64,000 nucleotides of DNA from Channallabes apus. Taxonomy: Eukaryota; Chordata; Actinopteri; Siluriformes; Clariidae. Every line of letters begins with the position of its first letter. Position 1 is the stretch's first letter. Below are positions 24,320-52,850 of the stretch, piece after piece. The stretch is from NCBI GenBank assembly GCA_030522415.1, contig CM060121.1, forward strand, positions 12,202,055-12,266,054, written 5' to 3'. The notes beneath the pieces are model-generated. The model saw only the letters and a program-made list of their open reading frames with translations. It did no database searches and was not told the DNA's origin. The position numbers and the translations under genes are program-made.

Positions 24320-24822
24320 TATGTACTCAAAAGTCTTGAGCCACTCCTCATTTCTTAATATTTTCCTCAAAATTGCCAGACTTTCTTGTATTTTTAATGT
24401 ACATCTAGTCTTCTTGAAGGACTTCATCGGCTCTCATTTTCGGTCAAGTTCCTGTACCTGACCAGCTTCAGAGGAATGGTTTTTGTTTATTTGTTAAGCT
24501 ACACTGTGACATATGAATCTTTTAAACAAAAAGCAAAAAAAAAAAAAAAAACATTTAATTTACAGTAATCCATTAAACTTGTGCAGGTGATGACAGATGT
24601 TCAGATCGGTGATTAATATACTGGTGATGCTGAATGTTGGGTGGTTGGAACAGACAGGAGGGGAAATGAGTCTGCTGCTAAAGTTGTGACATAAACGGCC
24701 AGTTGCATTGCAGCCTGTCGTGGTAAAACAATGGTTCCCAATTTTTTATGTAATCCGCACAAAATGTAATTTAATATAAAAATTATGAGGCATGGATCAA
24801 GACTTTTGCAAAGAACTGTATG
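24320..24822. mobile_element. Decayed DNA transposon with inverted ends
   Basis: Left 'ctcaaaagtcttgagccac' and right 'catggatcaagacttttgca' are inverted ends of the family whose terminus also closes the fragment at 20690. Interior non-coding, with an A-run at 24533-24550. Confidence 0.55.
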
Positions 24823-26110
24823 TACTAGATTCTTTTATTTGTGAAAAAAAAATCATGAACACAACTGAATTTTTTTGGCGAAATGCAACAAGTTAGCATG
24901 ACATTACAGGTTCCATCGTTCACAGCAGTGACACACTCCTTAGTATAAAATTCATTATAAATATCTTCAAAAGGAAAACACTGGCATCCTCTTACTCCCT
25001 ACATTTTTGTGCCTCAGATTAGATCTGCATAAGCATTGTGTGGAAATGCAAAAGTATGGACAACAAGGCCATCCTGAGACATAATCTTTTGTATTCTGAT
25101 TTATGCCTGTGTTAGTAGATGAATTTAAATAATCTTTAATTCAGTATTTGAATAATCTTGAATTTCATACAGTGATACATGCAGAAAAAAACTTCTGCCA
25201 GATTAGCTTATTTAAATCTGAGACAGATAAAGAGCTCTATTATATTATATACGTTACATAAAATACATATTTACAGCATGATGTTGCAAGTGAGGTGACA
25301 ACAGATCCAGACTGTAAGATGTAAAACTACAGTAAATCCGGAGTGACGGGGACAGTCATTAATCCCGATGTGCAGCACAAACACACTTGAATAGATACAC
25401 ATACAATTAGAAAGACGTCTTATTAACATAAATTAAGCCTGACCCATAATGTACCAATGGCTAGAATTCTTGCCATACTCTCATGTTTTGTTCATGCAGT
25501 AATGCCAAGTTAAAAAGAAAACGGTCCCAAATCCAAAAAAAGAAATAATCCGCTCTAACAGGGTTTCAAGTGTTCATACAATGTATCATCATATCATTTC
25601 TGGTTTTAACACTGAGGAATGCCTACAAGATGCTATATTTTTTTTTTACAAAGGCAACATTCAAAAGAAATGCTATGGAAAAATAATAAATGTATATCTG
25701 TTTTCATGCCTGTACAAACACATCTCTATCAGATGTTTCTATAACTACAACGCAGTCCTCTTTCAGTTGCTCTGAATAAGTGTCTTGCTAAACATTATCA
25801 AAACACTTATAAATAAAAATTAGTAAAATGAAACACATTTTCTGTAATATCTTAAAAAAAACCCACATCTGTTTAGTTGTGTGCCACTGCGGCATAGTTG
25901 AGTGTGTTAATATACTGTATGTATGATGTGTTATCTCTGGCTACCCACGTCTGCCCTAGAAATTCGTAAAGTATTCTCTTTACACACTTGTTATATAGGA
26001 AGATTTTTGAGCCACTCACAAGCATTTGCTGACCCATTTCTAACTAAACAAGCAGTCCACAAAGGTTTTGGTAATGCTAATACTTAGTTCTGTCACAGCT
26101 GCTGGTGGTT
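24823..26110. other. Downstream region of pcyt2, probably part 3' UTR
   Basis: No coding sequence. A minus-strand AATAAA lies at 24839-24834 and a minus-strand ATTAAA near 25140; either could end pcyt2, which has its stop at 26273. Not resolved. Confidence 0.4.
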
Positions 26111-26122
26111 CACACACACACG

Positions 26123-26164
<42 letters not shown>

Positions 26165-26170
26165 CACACA
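26111..26170. repeat. (CA)n microsatellite
   Basis: About 60 bases of CA with three CG-containing interruptions, about 100 bases beyond the pcyt2 stop codon and so probably transcribed in its 3' UTR. Confidence 0.9.
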
Positions 26171-26272
26171 ATATACAGAAACTACTCCATTGTAATAAAG
26201 AGTGTATAAGGACACATTGGAGGTTGAGCTGCGAAGAGGGCCTGGTGGATATTTAAGTCAAGATGAGTTTTT

Positions 26273-44124
<17,852 letters not shown>

Positions 44125-44331
44125 AATCACCGTCTTACAGATAGAAACGATCTTTTCGTTCTACGAAGAAATATAATTTACCGTGTGACTGTAAACAGCT
44201 CTGGTGCGCTTTTCGGCATTTACAGTGACGCGGGGCAACGCCTCCTGTTCTTGACGGGGAAATGACGTCACGAGGACACGGAGTCGTACGATGAGCGCCT
44301 CCAGTCACCACAGAGCCAACAGCGCCCTGGC

Positions 44332-44362
<31 letters not shown>

Positions 44363-44460
44363 CCGTACTACACAGTATGCCTACATACCCCGCCGCTATT
44401 GGTCAGGATTTTACACGAGACAGGACGCTCGGTTACTGCGAGCTCCAGCGTCACGTGACT
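44125..44460 (-). promoter_or_regulatory. pcyt2: pcyt2 promoter and 5' UTR, CpG-rich
   Basis: Immediately upstream of the start codon the sequence is rich in CpG, unlike its surroundings. It contains a perfect CRE, TGACGTCA (44263-44270), a CCAAT box on the minus strand (44402-44398), and a perfect palindromic E-box GTCACGTGAC (44450-44459), which is the CLEAR/USF-type site. No TATA box is evident, as expected for a housekeeping gene. A (CA)n run (44332-44360) lies between CRE and CCAAT. Site identity is seen; use is inferred. Confidence 0.7.
44332..44360. repeat. (CA)n microsatellite in the pcyt2 promoter
   Basis: Twenty-nine bases of CA about 210-240 bases upstream of the start codon. Confidence 0.9.
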
Positions 44461-44820
44461 ACAGGTCTGGAACAGCGTCAGTGATTAGTGAGGGATTAGT
44501 GCAGTAATAATTCAGCTCATATCTCTGTTAATCAGCACTCGCTCTTTTATTTCGTTTAAATCCACAAATCAAATATACAAAAAATTTTTAAAAAATACTT
44601 ATGAGAAATAAGTAATGTAGATGATAATATTATATAATATATATGAGAAATATATTATTATAATATACATCATGCTCTTTTTTCTTTTTCTTTTCCTGAA
44701 GTGACTATATTGTATAGGCGTAGCTTAGTTGGTTCCACTGCGCAATATAAATTTGTGCAATATTAATATGTGCAATATCGCTCATATTTATTTGATAAAA
44801 CACCACATCTTATTCCATTT

Positions 44821-44861
<41 letters not shown>

Positions 44862-44952
44862 GGGCGTAGATTTAGGGTGGACGGAGGGGATGTGTCCCCA
44901 CCAATATCTTCCGACCATTGAAATGTCCCCACCAATAATTTAATCCACTTAA

Positions 44953-45506
44953 CCCTGGAGAACCCATGGGGTCATATTTGATCCAGACTTTTATTTCATC
45001 GTCATATTCAACCCACACACCAAAGTAAAGATTTCTTTTTGCATTACAACCCAGTGTGCCCTATGTGAACCCATAACACTGACATTTAGTGGTAACTGAC
45101 TGAACTAACCTGATTTTTTTCACATCAAACATGGCTGCTACTGTGCTTTTTATTTGGTGATATAAAAGCTGATGCCAGTGTTTTTAGTTCCTGCCTTAGA
45201 ACAAAATTTTATGTGCATAGTCATTGATGAAAAGTTAAAATCAATAAATATATTTTGAAATGAGAATCTGGTCTTTCCTTACTAAGAAAGAACTCCTGCC
45301 TTTATGTCATGAGTGAAAGTTACCAGTTGGTAAAACATACTGGATATCCCAAGGGGTCATATATGACCCATGTCATTACTGTACATGTAGTAGGAAAGGG
45401 TTCATTTAAAAAAACACCTGTTTTAGGGTTCACTGGGTCTGTATCATCATTTCAGCCAAAGGAGATAGATTTCCTATTAGGATAAGGTGGTCTGGGTTTT
45501 CCAGGG
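44953..45506. mobile_element. piggyBac-type MITE inside the outer hAT
   Basis: TTAA flanks both sides (44949-44952, 45507-45510), the piggyBac target duplication. Ends CCCTGGAGAACCC and GGGTTTTCCAGGG are inverted with one mismatch. Sub-terminal 'ggggtcatatttgatcc' and 'ggggtcatatatgaccc' recur near each end. 554 bases, no transposase. Confidence 0.85.
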
Positions 45507-46121
45507 TTAAAAAAAAATGAAATCGTGCTGTCAGCATTAACCTAGACACGCAGAAAGGGATAAATCACGTTCTCTCCTTGAGTCCTCCCGCCCCCTAAAC
45601 ACATGAACATTTTGATTGGCTGTTCCTTTCCCTGCTATCGTGTGATAGGCTATTGGCTGCGTTCAGACACAAGCAGCGCCAAATGCAGTGGATTTTTTTT
45701 CCCGTGCAAGAAGGTGTGTTGGGTGACAGACATGTGAGGAGGCGGCAGCAAAAAAGAAAAGAAAAGAAAAGAAACTGGACATAAGGAGCTTCAAGTTCGC
45801 TAGTGAATCCATCAAAGTCCATCAAAGTAACGACAACAGTTAACGTTACTGCTAGTGTTTTTTATTTTATTATTTTTACCCCTTTGACGCACATTCAGTA
45901 CAGCAGGGCAGGTTATAGTCTGTGAATACGGACTTCAAACTAACAGCAGATTAAACAGCTAAATGTAAAAGTATAAATATAATCGCTGTCAGTCTCCTAA
46001 TCTAATGACGACTGTTTGTCAGAAATGAGTCTTGTGAAAGAAATTGATATACAGTAGTACATACTAGAATTTAGTTACAGTTCACCAATAGACAATCCAC
46101 TTCACACAAATAGTTTTTAAA

Positions 46122-46325
46122 ATGCATTCACTGACTGCATCAACAATGACACAAATGAGATTGAACAATGCTGCTGTATGCCATGTCCACCAGAACAGTC
46201 TGGACAATATTGATGTCAAACAAAAATGCCAGCAGTTTATTTCTGTCAACGAGAGGCGAAGGCATGTTTTTGGCTCCTTCATATACGTAGGAGCAATAGG
46301 CATTGAGCTGTTGTGTGGTACCTAA
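46122..46325 (+). pseudogene. hAT transposase C-terminal dimerisation remnant
   Basis: An open stretch reads MRLNNAAVCHVHQNSLDNID, then KCQQFISVNERRRHVFGSF, ending in a stop. The pattern of RLN...HVH...D...FI..NERRR.VFG is the C-terminal end of TTF-finger hAT transposases (ZMYM/ZBED-like). Upstream is not open, so it is a fragment. Confidence 0.72.
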
Positions 46326-46448
46326 CAGTATTCATGTTTAGATGTAATCTACTTTTATATATACTGATGCTTGAGATGTTTCGTTTGGACTATGGCTCAA
46401 TAAAGAATAGTCTTTATTAAACTATCTTTTTGTCAGTTATTAAACATT

Positions 46449-46790
46449 CCTTTAAGATTCAAGATTCAAAGAACTTTATTAATCCCAGAGGGAAATTGCT
46501 CTTATGCAGTTGCTCAGATTAATTTACCGGGAAGCAAGGAAAAGTTAGATTATGAAAAAATATATATTAGACAGGAAAATCTTATTAAATTTAAGGAAAA
46601 ATAACAATAAATAGAAGTAAAATAGAATAGAATAGAATTAGCTCTGGCACATAATTTAGTTACATATTGCACTAGAACTTTAGTGTAAGTGAAAAGAAGT
46701 ATTGCACAAGTGTATTATAATCAGATATTGCACTTAGAACATTTGGTTGTGTGAACAGAAGTGTCATAAAATGTTATTAACCAGGAACCA
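46449..46790 (-). mobile_element. LINE 3' tail fragment inside the outer hAT
   Basis: On the minus strand it ends 'gcaatttccctctgggatta' then 'ataaagttctttgaatcttg', the usual fish LINE terminus with a short tail repeat. Oriented opposite to the copy at 38470-38885. The left part is non-coding; the right limit is uncertain. Confidence 0.6.
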
Positions 46791-47835
46791 CTAACATTAC
46801 ACTATTCCTTAATTTAACTTAATGAATTGCATTTCGAGTGGATTAATATCAATCGAAGCATTGCTAGTATTAATGTAAAGTGATTTTGCATTTTGCAGCA
46901 TATTAAAAAAACATGCATTCCGTGGACAGAGTTGGGGTGGGGGTGTTGGTGGGTGGGGCAGGGGATGGGGGGGGGTGGAGTCATAGGTCCCCACCAGAGG
47001 TGGAAAGTAACGAATTACATTTACTCGCGTTACTGTAATTGAGTAGCTTTTTTGTGTATTTCTACTTTTTAAAGTAGTTTTCAAAATCTGTAATTTTACT
47101 TTTACTTAAGTACGTTTTGTTTGAAGTATTGTAATTCGCTACATTTTAAATCATATTCGTTACTGAGTAAAAAAATAAATGAATGAAAATGATAAAATAA
47201 TAATAAAAAAAATATTATGCTTTGTATAAATGCTCCGTTGCGCTCGCGTGTGTGTATCATGTCCTGGTCGCGCGCCGCTCCAGACTCCACTCCAGGTTTT
47301 CTGACATCTGACATCTTCCTGACCTTCCACACGGTCGCTTCCGCCCTGAGTGACGTCATCGACTAGCGCGACTAATGATAAACCGGAGAGAGACGCGGGA
47401 AAGAGGAAAGAGGTTGTGATTTTGGCGTTTTGATGTTTGATTGTGTATTCCGGTTTTGACTTTTTGCCTCCAATTGACTTTGATTATTGGTTGGTCTTTG
47501 TATATATTTGTAGATAATTTCACTGTTTTTGGTTTAGGGAGTCCGGGAAGGTACCTGTATTATTTATTTATTTATTTGTTTATTTTTTGCAGGTAATCTA
47601 GCTACTAAATATAAATACCATTTTGGTTATTATTTTGTCCACCCTGAATCTGATCCTCCTCCTCCTCCTGTTGTGCGCACGCGTGTGTGTGTATACAAGC
47701 ATCATTATTTCATCAGTTAATGATTGGATCTAGTTCTTTCTGCCATATACCACCATTTCCATACAGTTTAAAATAGAACCCTGAACCATTCTTTAGCTGT
47801 ATGGCCCTAGACTGGGACGTAACATCATATTTAAG

Positions 47836-48925
47836 TAGGGTTGTGTACCGAAACCCGGTGCCAATACGGCACCGGTACCTACAGAACCGGTATGTACCGG
47901 ACCGAAACAGAACGCGAATTTCGGTGCCTCATTTCGGTGCCACTTAAATGCCTGAACTGTCGATTGAAATATTTGTTCTCTAGATTCATATATTTTTGTA
48001 GATTAATCGTTTATTAGATTAAATAAAAAAATTAAAAGCTCAAATCATCCGGAAATGAGAGACCATCCGACATGCGCGTGAACGCAGCAACTAACGTTAC
48101 ACTCGCTCTGACGGCAGCAGGCGGTCTACCGATAGCTTAGCATGCTAAATTAAACAACTCTCGTTAAATTGCCTAAAACTAAACTGTCGAAAGTGTGGCT
48201 GTATTTCACAAGAAAGGATTCCGGCACCGCGACGTACAGCAAATGTTTTACAGCAGTTGCGTGTAAAGAGGGAAACACGTCAAATCTAATGAAACATTCG
48301 AGGGCAGACGGAATAAAGTTTAAAGCATACGGAGGCACCATGTTTAACAGCTTGTGGACAACAGCTGGCGCTATCAGTGTGGACGACCCTCAGTCCCAGT
48401 CATACCAACCGTAGCAAAAAGGAGTCACTGATTATGATGACGTCAGGATAATGTAATGTTAATAGCAAAATGCAAATCTTGCATTCATGCTAACAAATAG
48501 TCGAACTATTTGTAAAAAACTAATGTAACATGGATTCTGTTTATAATTATGGCTTTCCAGCCCGTACTAGTAGTACTACAACAGTGACCCCATTTACCAT
48601 TGTAAAGAAGGCTATACATGTCCTGTGCAGGGCAATAAGTCAGGAAAGGTGTCGTATTTTGACAGAAAAGGCAAATATGGTGAAATTTCTGCAAAAGAAT
48701 TGCTAAAATTTGAAGCTTACATATTCATATATACTTTAAACTTTTAATATATTGTTAAATTTTAAGCATAAAATTTTTTGTTCAATAAAAATTCATTCTT
48801 GAGTCATCCACTATAATTTTTTGGCTTAAAAGTATCGGTTCAGGCACCGTTTTGGCACCGGTACCGTTTTCAAAGTATCGATTTGGCACCGGTATCGAAA
48901 AAAACCCAATCGATACCCAACCCTA
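47836..48925 (+). mobile_element. Inner hAT inside the middle hAT
   Basis: Ends TAGGGTTGTGTACCGA and TCGATACCCAACCCTA are inverted with two mismatches. The exact 8-bp duplication TATTTAAG flanks it (47828-47835, 48926-48933). Sub-terminal 'ggcaccggta' blocks occur at both ends. 1,090 bases with only a BED-finger remnant. Confidence 0.92.
48169..48414 (+). pseudogene. BED-finger N-terminus of hAT transposase
   Basis: Reads KLSKVWLYFTRKDSGTATYSK, then CFTAVACKEGNTSNLMKHS. This is the BED-type finger layout W.YF.....C..C...GNTSNL..H. The first cysteine of the pair appears as tyrosine (TYSKC) and the last histidine is lost (SRADG), so the finger is broken. It runs out at 48414 with no catalytic domain. 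Confidence 0.75.
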
Positions 48926-49286
48926 TATTTAAGTGACCACTTTGATTTTCAAGCACGAGAAAGACAACAGCTTTATTATGCAAAGGTGTTCCTTCAGTTA
49001 AAAACAACTAGTTTGAGATTTATATCTGCTGATCTTTTTTGAACTACGCTAGAATGCCTCATCCCACCCCGCTGTTAAAAAAATAAAAAAGTAACTCTAA
49101 CTTTTACTCTGAGTAAATTTTTTAATGAGCTACTTTTTACTTTTACTTGAGTAGATTTTTATAATGGTAACTTTACTTGTACTTAAGTAAAATTTCACTG
49201 AAGTAACAGTACTTGTACTTGAGTACAAAATTTTATTACTCTTTCCACCTCTGGTCCCCACCAATGTCCAGACCAAATCTACGCCC

Positions 49287-49289
<3 letters not shown>

Positions 49290-49336
<47 letters not shown>
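49290..49336. repeat. (TG)n microsatellite, right half of the target of the outer hAT
   Basis: Continues the (TG)n of 44825-44858; the two were one tract before the 4.4-kb insertion. Confidence 0.85.
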
Positions 49337-49339
<3 letters not shown>

Positions 49340-49539
49340 CATACTTTGCAATAAAGCTCTTTCTGAATCTTATATAGTGTCTACGCTGTTATACTTACAG
49401 TACACTTGTACTCAATTTACATGTATATATATTTTTTTAATTCTTCAAAGTTCTGTCGTCAGATGGAGCGCTGATCCTGCATATCGTTTAGTGTACGTTA
49501 AATAAAACAGAGCATTTAAATATATATTAAATATTTGAT

Positions 49540-49850
49540 TATTTTCAATGGCTAGCTCTGTGTCCTCACCAGGGTCCTGGTTCGATTCCCGTCCCGGTGT
49601 CTGTGTGCATGGAGTTTGCATGTTCTCCCCGTGCACCGGTTTTCTCCCACACTCCAAAGACAGATTAGGCCTAACTGGTGTTCCCAAATTGTCTGTAGTG
49701 TGGCATAGGTGTGTGCGATGTGCTGGATTGTCTCCCTGTCCAGGTTGTACCTCGCCACATTCGCCAAGTCTCCCAGGACAGTCTCCAGCCCCCCTGCCAC
49801 CCTGTATACAGGATAAAGCGGTATAGACGATGAGTAAGTGAATAAGAGTT
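49540..49850 (-). repeat. Dispersed fish repeat, reverse copy
   Basis: Collinear in reverse with 43055-43330, ending 'ataaagcggtatagacgatg'. Contains GGTTCGATTCCCG, B-box-like. No protein. Confidence 0.65.
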
Positions 49851-50189
49851 CATTTTTATAGAATGGTGCTGCTTCTTCCAGTTCACCAGCAGATGGAGCC
49901 CAAACGCAAAGCATGGATTTCCTTTGGCTTTTTAAAGCCAGACATTCTCTTATAAATATTTTTTTAAAGGGCCTGTGAGGGTTTTTAAGAGTTCAGTCGA
50001 TAGAATCTTATATCCCTAAAGGGTTCTACTTGGAATCCTTAGGGAAGGATGTTGTAAGATTTTTTTACACGGTGCTTTACATGTACAGATGATGACAGAT
50101 TCATTCTCAGAGGTCTCAGGCTTGAAGGCTGCTATTGGTTTATTTTTTAAGAAAAAAAAAATTTGCGTCAAACCATTTAATGTGGCTAC

Positions 50190-50234
<45 letters not shown>
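50190..50234. repeat. (AAT)n microsatellite
   Basis: Forty-five bases of AAT directly before the SINE at 50235. Confidence 0.9.
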
Positions 50235-50235
<1 letters not shown>

Positions 50236-50465
50236 GTGTTGTAGGTGTTTCGCCTGCCATGCGGAAGGCCTGGGTTCGATTCCCAGCCAGTGCCCAAACC
50301 CCAGCCACTGGATGCAGTGCCGGTCCCAAGCCCGGATAAAATGGGAGGGTTGCGTCAGGAAGGGCATCCAGGGTAAAACCTGTGCCAAGTTGTAGTGCGG
50401 ACTGGATAGTCCGCTGTGGCGACCCCTTGTCAGGAGCAGCCGAAAGACCAACAACAACAACAATT
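50235..50465 (+). mobile_element. tRNA-derived SINE
   Basis: The head holds a B box, GGTTCGATTCC (50273-50283), after a degraded A-box region. The body is 'gtcaggaagggcatccaggg', 'ccgctgtggcgaccccttgt', 'caggagcagccgaaagacca', and it ends in (CAA)n. A 60-base reverse piece of its 3' end is at 63327-63390. Confidence 0.8.
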
Positions 50466-50688
50466 AGGGTATACATAACAAATAAGATATGTACTATTTT
50501 GTTCTATTAAACACTTTACTTAAGGGACAAGGCCTGAAGAAATATGGGTGTTTGAAATATTTCTCAGCCTCATATAAGAATCACAACACAGGCTAATCCC
50601 CTGAAGATGCCCCAATATTTTGATATCCGTCCTGCAAATCTAGTTTACCAGTTTAAAGGTTCTGCATATGCAAAGTTAAAAGTGTTCT

Positions 50689-50911
50689 AACTTACATACA
50701 AGCTAACTAACTTAAGGAAATCTTTTAACAAATTTTTGTGTGACCTTGGAGTAGACATGTTCCCCATAAAGACATCGCTGTCAAATTCAGTTGGAAGATG
50801 GAATAACACAGCAGTCCTCTTACAAATTTTTTTTAAGGAAGATGAGACAACAGACTGAACAACTGAAGGTGATCTCACTGCCAAGTCAGAGGAATCACTG
50901 AATATATCAAA
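50689..50911 (-). other. Possible unassigned coding exon
   Basis: An ATG-started frame of 73 codons (MFDIFSDSSDLAVRSPSVVQ... to ...LKLVSLY) runs straight into a consensus donor GTAAGT. A downstream TTTGCAG acceptor near 50640 would add about a dozen codons in the same phase and a stop. I recognise no domain. Chance is a real possibility. Confidence 0.2.
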
Positions 50912-51831
50912 CATTTTTAATTGATTATAACAACACATTACAAAAATGTAGGGTTGTTTCCACTTTAATGAATTTGTTTGTTTGTTTGTTTGTTTGTTTT
51001 TACACTAAATTAACATTAAGAAGCATGGACAGTTAGCTATATTACATGCGGAGCTCCACGATTGTACGTTAGTACTAAGCTAATTATCTTCATTACCAAA
51101 TTATTTCAACCTTTACAGCAACATGCTTTAAGCCTTTTGTAAACAAATAGAGCTAATCAATGTGTAACTAAGCCAGTAGTTATCCATGTTTTTCAGTGAA
51201 AAGAGATTAAAAAATAAATCCCAGCTGCACCTTCATAGTGGGAGAGTATAGAAAATTTGAAGAGCAAGCTAGAATTTGTTTTCTTAAATGCTGTTGGCTG
51301 TCAGAATCTGAAGGAAAAAAAAACGTTTTAATAGATGCCCTAGTTTTAAGTGCATACTGTTGCCCCTGGCAGCTTTCCAAGCTGAATGAAAAAGGTTATG
51401 CTTGCAGACAGTTGGGAGGAATAACATTGCTCAGACCATTTCATCGAAGCAGCTAGCTATCATTTCAGTAAAGCCGACATGCTAAGACTTTAATAGACGT
51501 AGCTTGCTAGAGAGCTTACATTTAATTTATATTGCTTTAACAAACCTATAATTCATACATACAAATATACATCAAGAAACTAGCTAATGTTAGAAATTTT
51601 GGTCACATTGAAAATTTATCTATAATACATATATTTATGTAACTAACTTATGCAAAGGAGTTTATGGCATCTGACAGGACATCACTATAGCTTTTAGTTC
51701 CACAATGACATTGAAGTTGCAAACAGAAAACATTTCATTCCACAAAATAACCATAAATTCTCTCGTATATAATTGCTTAAAGTTTATATGAAATACAAAT
51801 TGTATTTACAACATACAAATAAGGATTGTAT

Positions 51832-51925
51832 ATACACTAAATGACCAAAAGGTTATGGACACTTAGCCTTTACATCCATATGCAATTGTTGATCACCCAA
51901 GTCCAGCTTTAGACCATTATTGCTG
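51832..51925 (+). mobile_element. Tc1-type terminal fragment
   Basis: 'tatacactaaatgaccaaaa ggttatggacactt' is a diverged version of the end at 31765; only one end present. Confidence 0.5.
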
Positions 51926-52707
51926 TTATAATAATCTTTTGACTAGATTTTGGTTAGGTTAGGGATTGATATTAGAAAAAAAGGCTTAGTGTGCATTCTA
52001 TCAATTAAGGTGTTCATGTACTATTGACCATGCATGTCCGCCTAGTGCAGTCTAGGCCAATGCTTAAAACCATTTAGCCTTTGCTGCCAAGTTATAAGAC
52101 CCTTCTAGAGATACATTATTTAAAAGTGCTAATTCAGTTAATTTTAACCATGTCATTTAGTGCTTATCTGTAATAATAAGTGAATAACATAATAATTAAT
52201 ATAAAACTGATTGTTAAATAAACATTCTGATTATAATCAAATAGCATCAGTTTGGAAAGATACTCAGGTCTTTTTACAACTATGTTCCACATTCCATGCT
52301 CATCTCTTTTTGTTTTCAAACACCAGATGGGTCTATAAGCTAGGGATGTGCACAAGTAATCAAATACTTGGTTACAGTTTGAGGCACAGATATCCGAATT
52401 TGAAAATTCTGGTATTTGACTATTCTTTTAATTTTATGACTTTTATTTTATGATATGTCCATATAAAATCAGTGAAAAACTTATGAAAAAGAGCTACAGT
52501 ATATTAGACTCTAATTTTATTCAGCCAAAATGTCATAGTGTACATCAGGTCTCAAAAACATCTTATGAGGAGGAAGTTTTCACTCTTATATGGGCAGAAG
52601 TAGGCAGTCAGATATGAAGCTTAATGGACAAATACTGTAGGTAAATTTTCAAGATATTACATTTACATTTATAGCACAGACTCCCTTATACAGTGAATTG
52701 TACAGAA

Positions 52708-52850
52708 GTAATCGAGTGATCAGCCACAACATTAAAACCATTGGCAAGTGAAGGGAATATCATTGATTATGTCTTTACAGAGGCACCTGTCAAGGGGTGA
52801 GATATATTGGGCAGCATGAGCACATTAAACATCTTACAACTAATCTTTCA
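52708..52850 (+). mobile_element. DNA-transposon fragment
   Basis: 'gtgatcagccacaacattaa', 'cattgattatgtctttacag' and 'caaggggtgagatatattgg' are recognisable pieces of a common fish repeat. Truncated both sides. Confidence 0.5.

Larger units (their letters stand above)
46995..49253. mobile_element. Middle hAT (non-autonomous) inside the outer hAT
   Basis: Perfect 13-bp inverted ends CAGAGGTGGAAAG / CTTTCCACCTCTG are flanked by an exact 8-bp duplication GTCCCCAC (46987-46994, 49254-49261). The sub-terminal parts are strings of 'acttttactt/gagtac', as in fish non-autonomous hATs. It is itself interrupted by the inner hAT at 47836-48925. No transposase recognised. Confidence 0.9.
44859..49289 (+). 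mobile_element. Outer hAT transposon with three insertions inside it
   Basis: Ends CAGGGGCGTAGATTT and AAATCTACGCCCTTG are inverted with one mismatch in 15. Both sides are flanked by TG repeat, so the 8-bp target duplication would be TGTGTGTG (44851-44858, 49290-49297). It carries remnants of a hAT transposase: a possible N-terminus near 45750-45830 and the C-terminal dimerisation region at 46122-46325. A piggyBac-type MITE, a LINE tail and a second hAT sit inside it. Confidence 0.8.

Noticed and set aside
51238..51456. 72-codon plus-strand frame
   Set aside because: No family resemblance, no promoter or splice evidence; length expected by chance.
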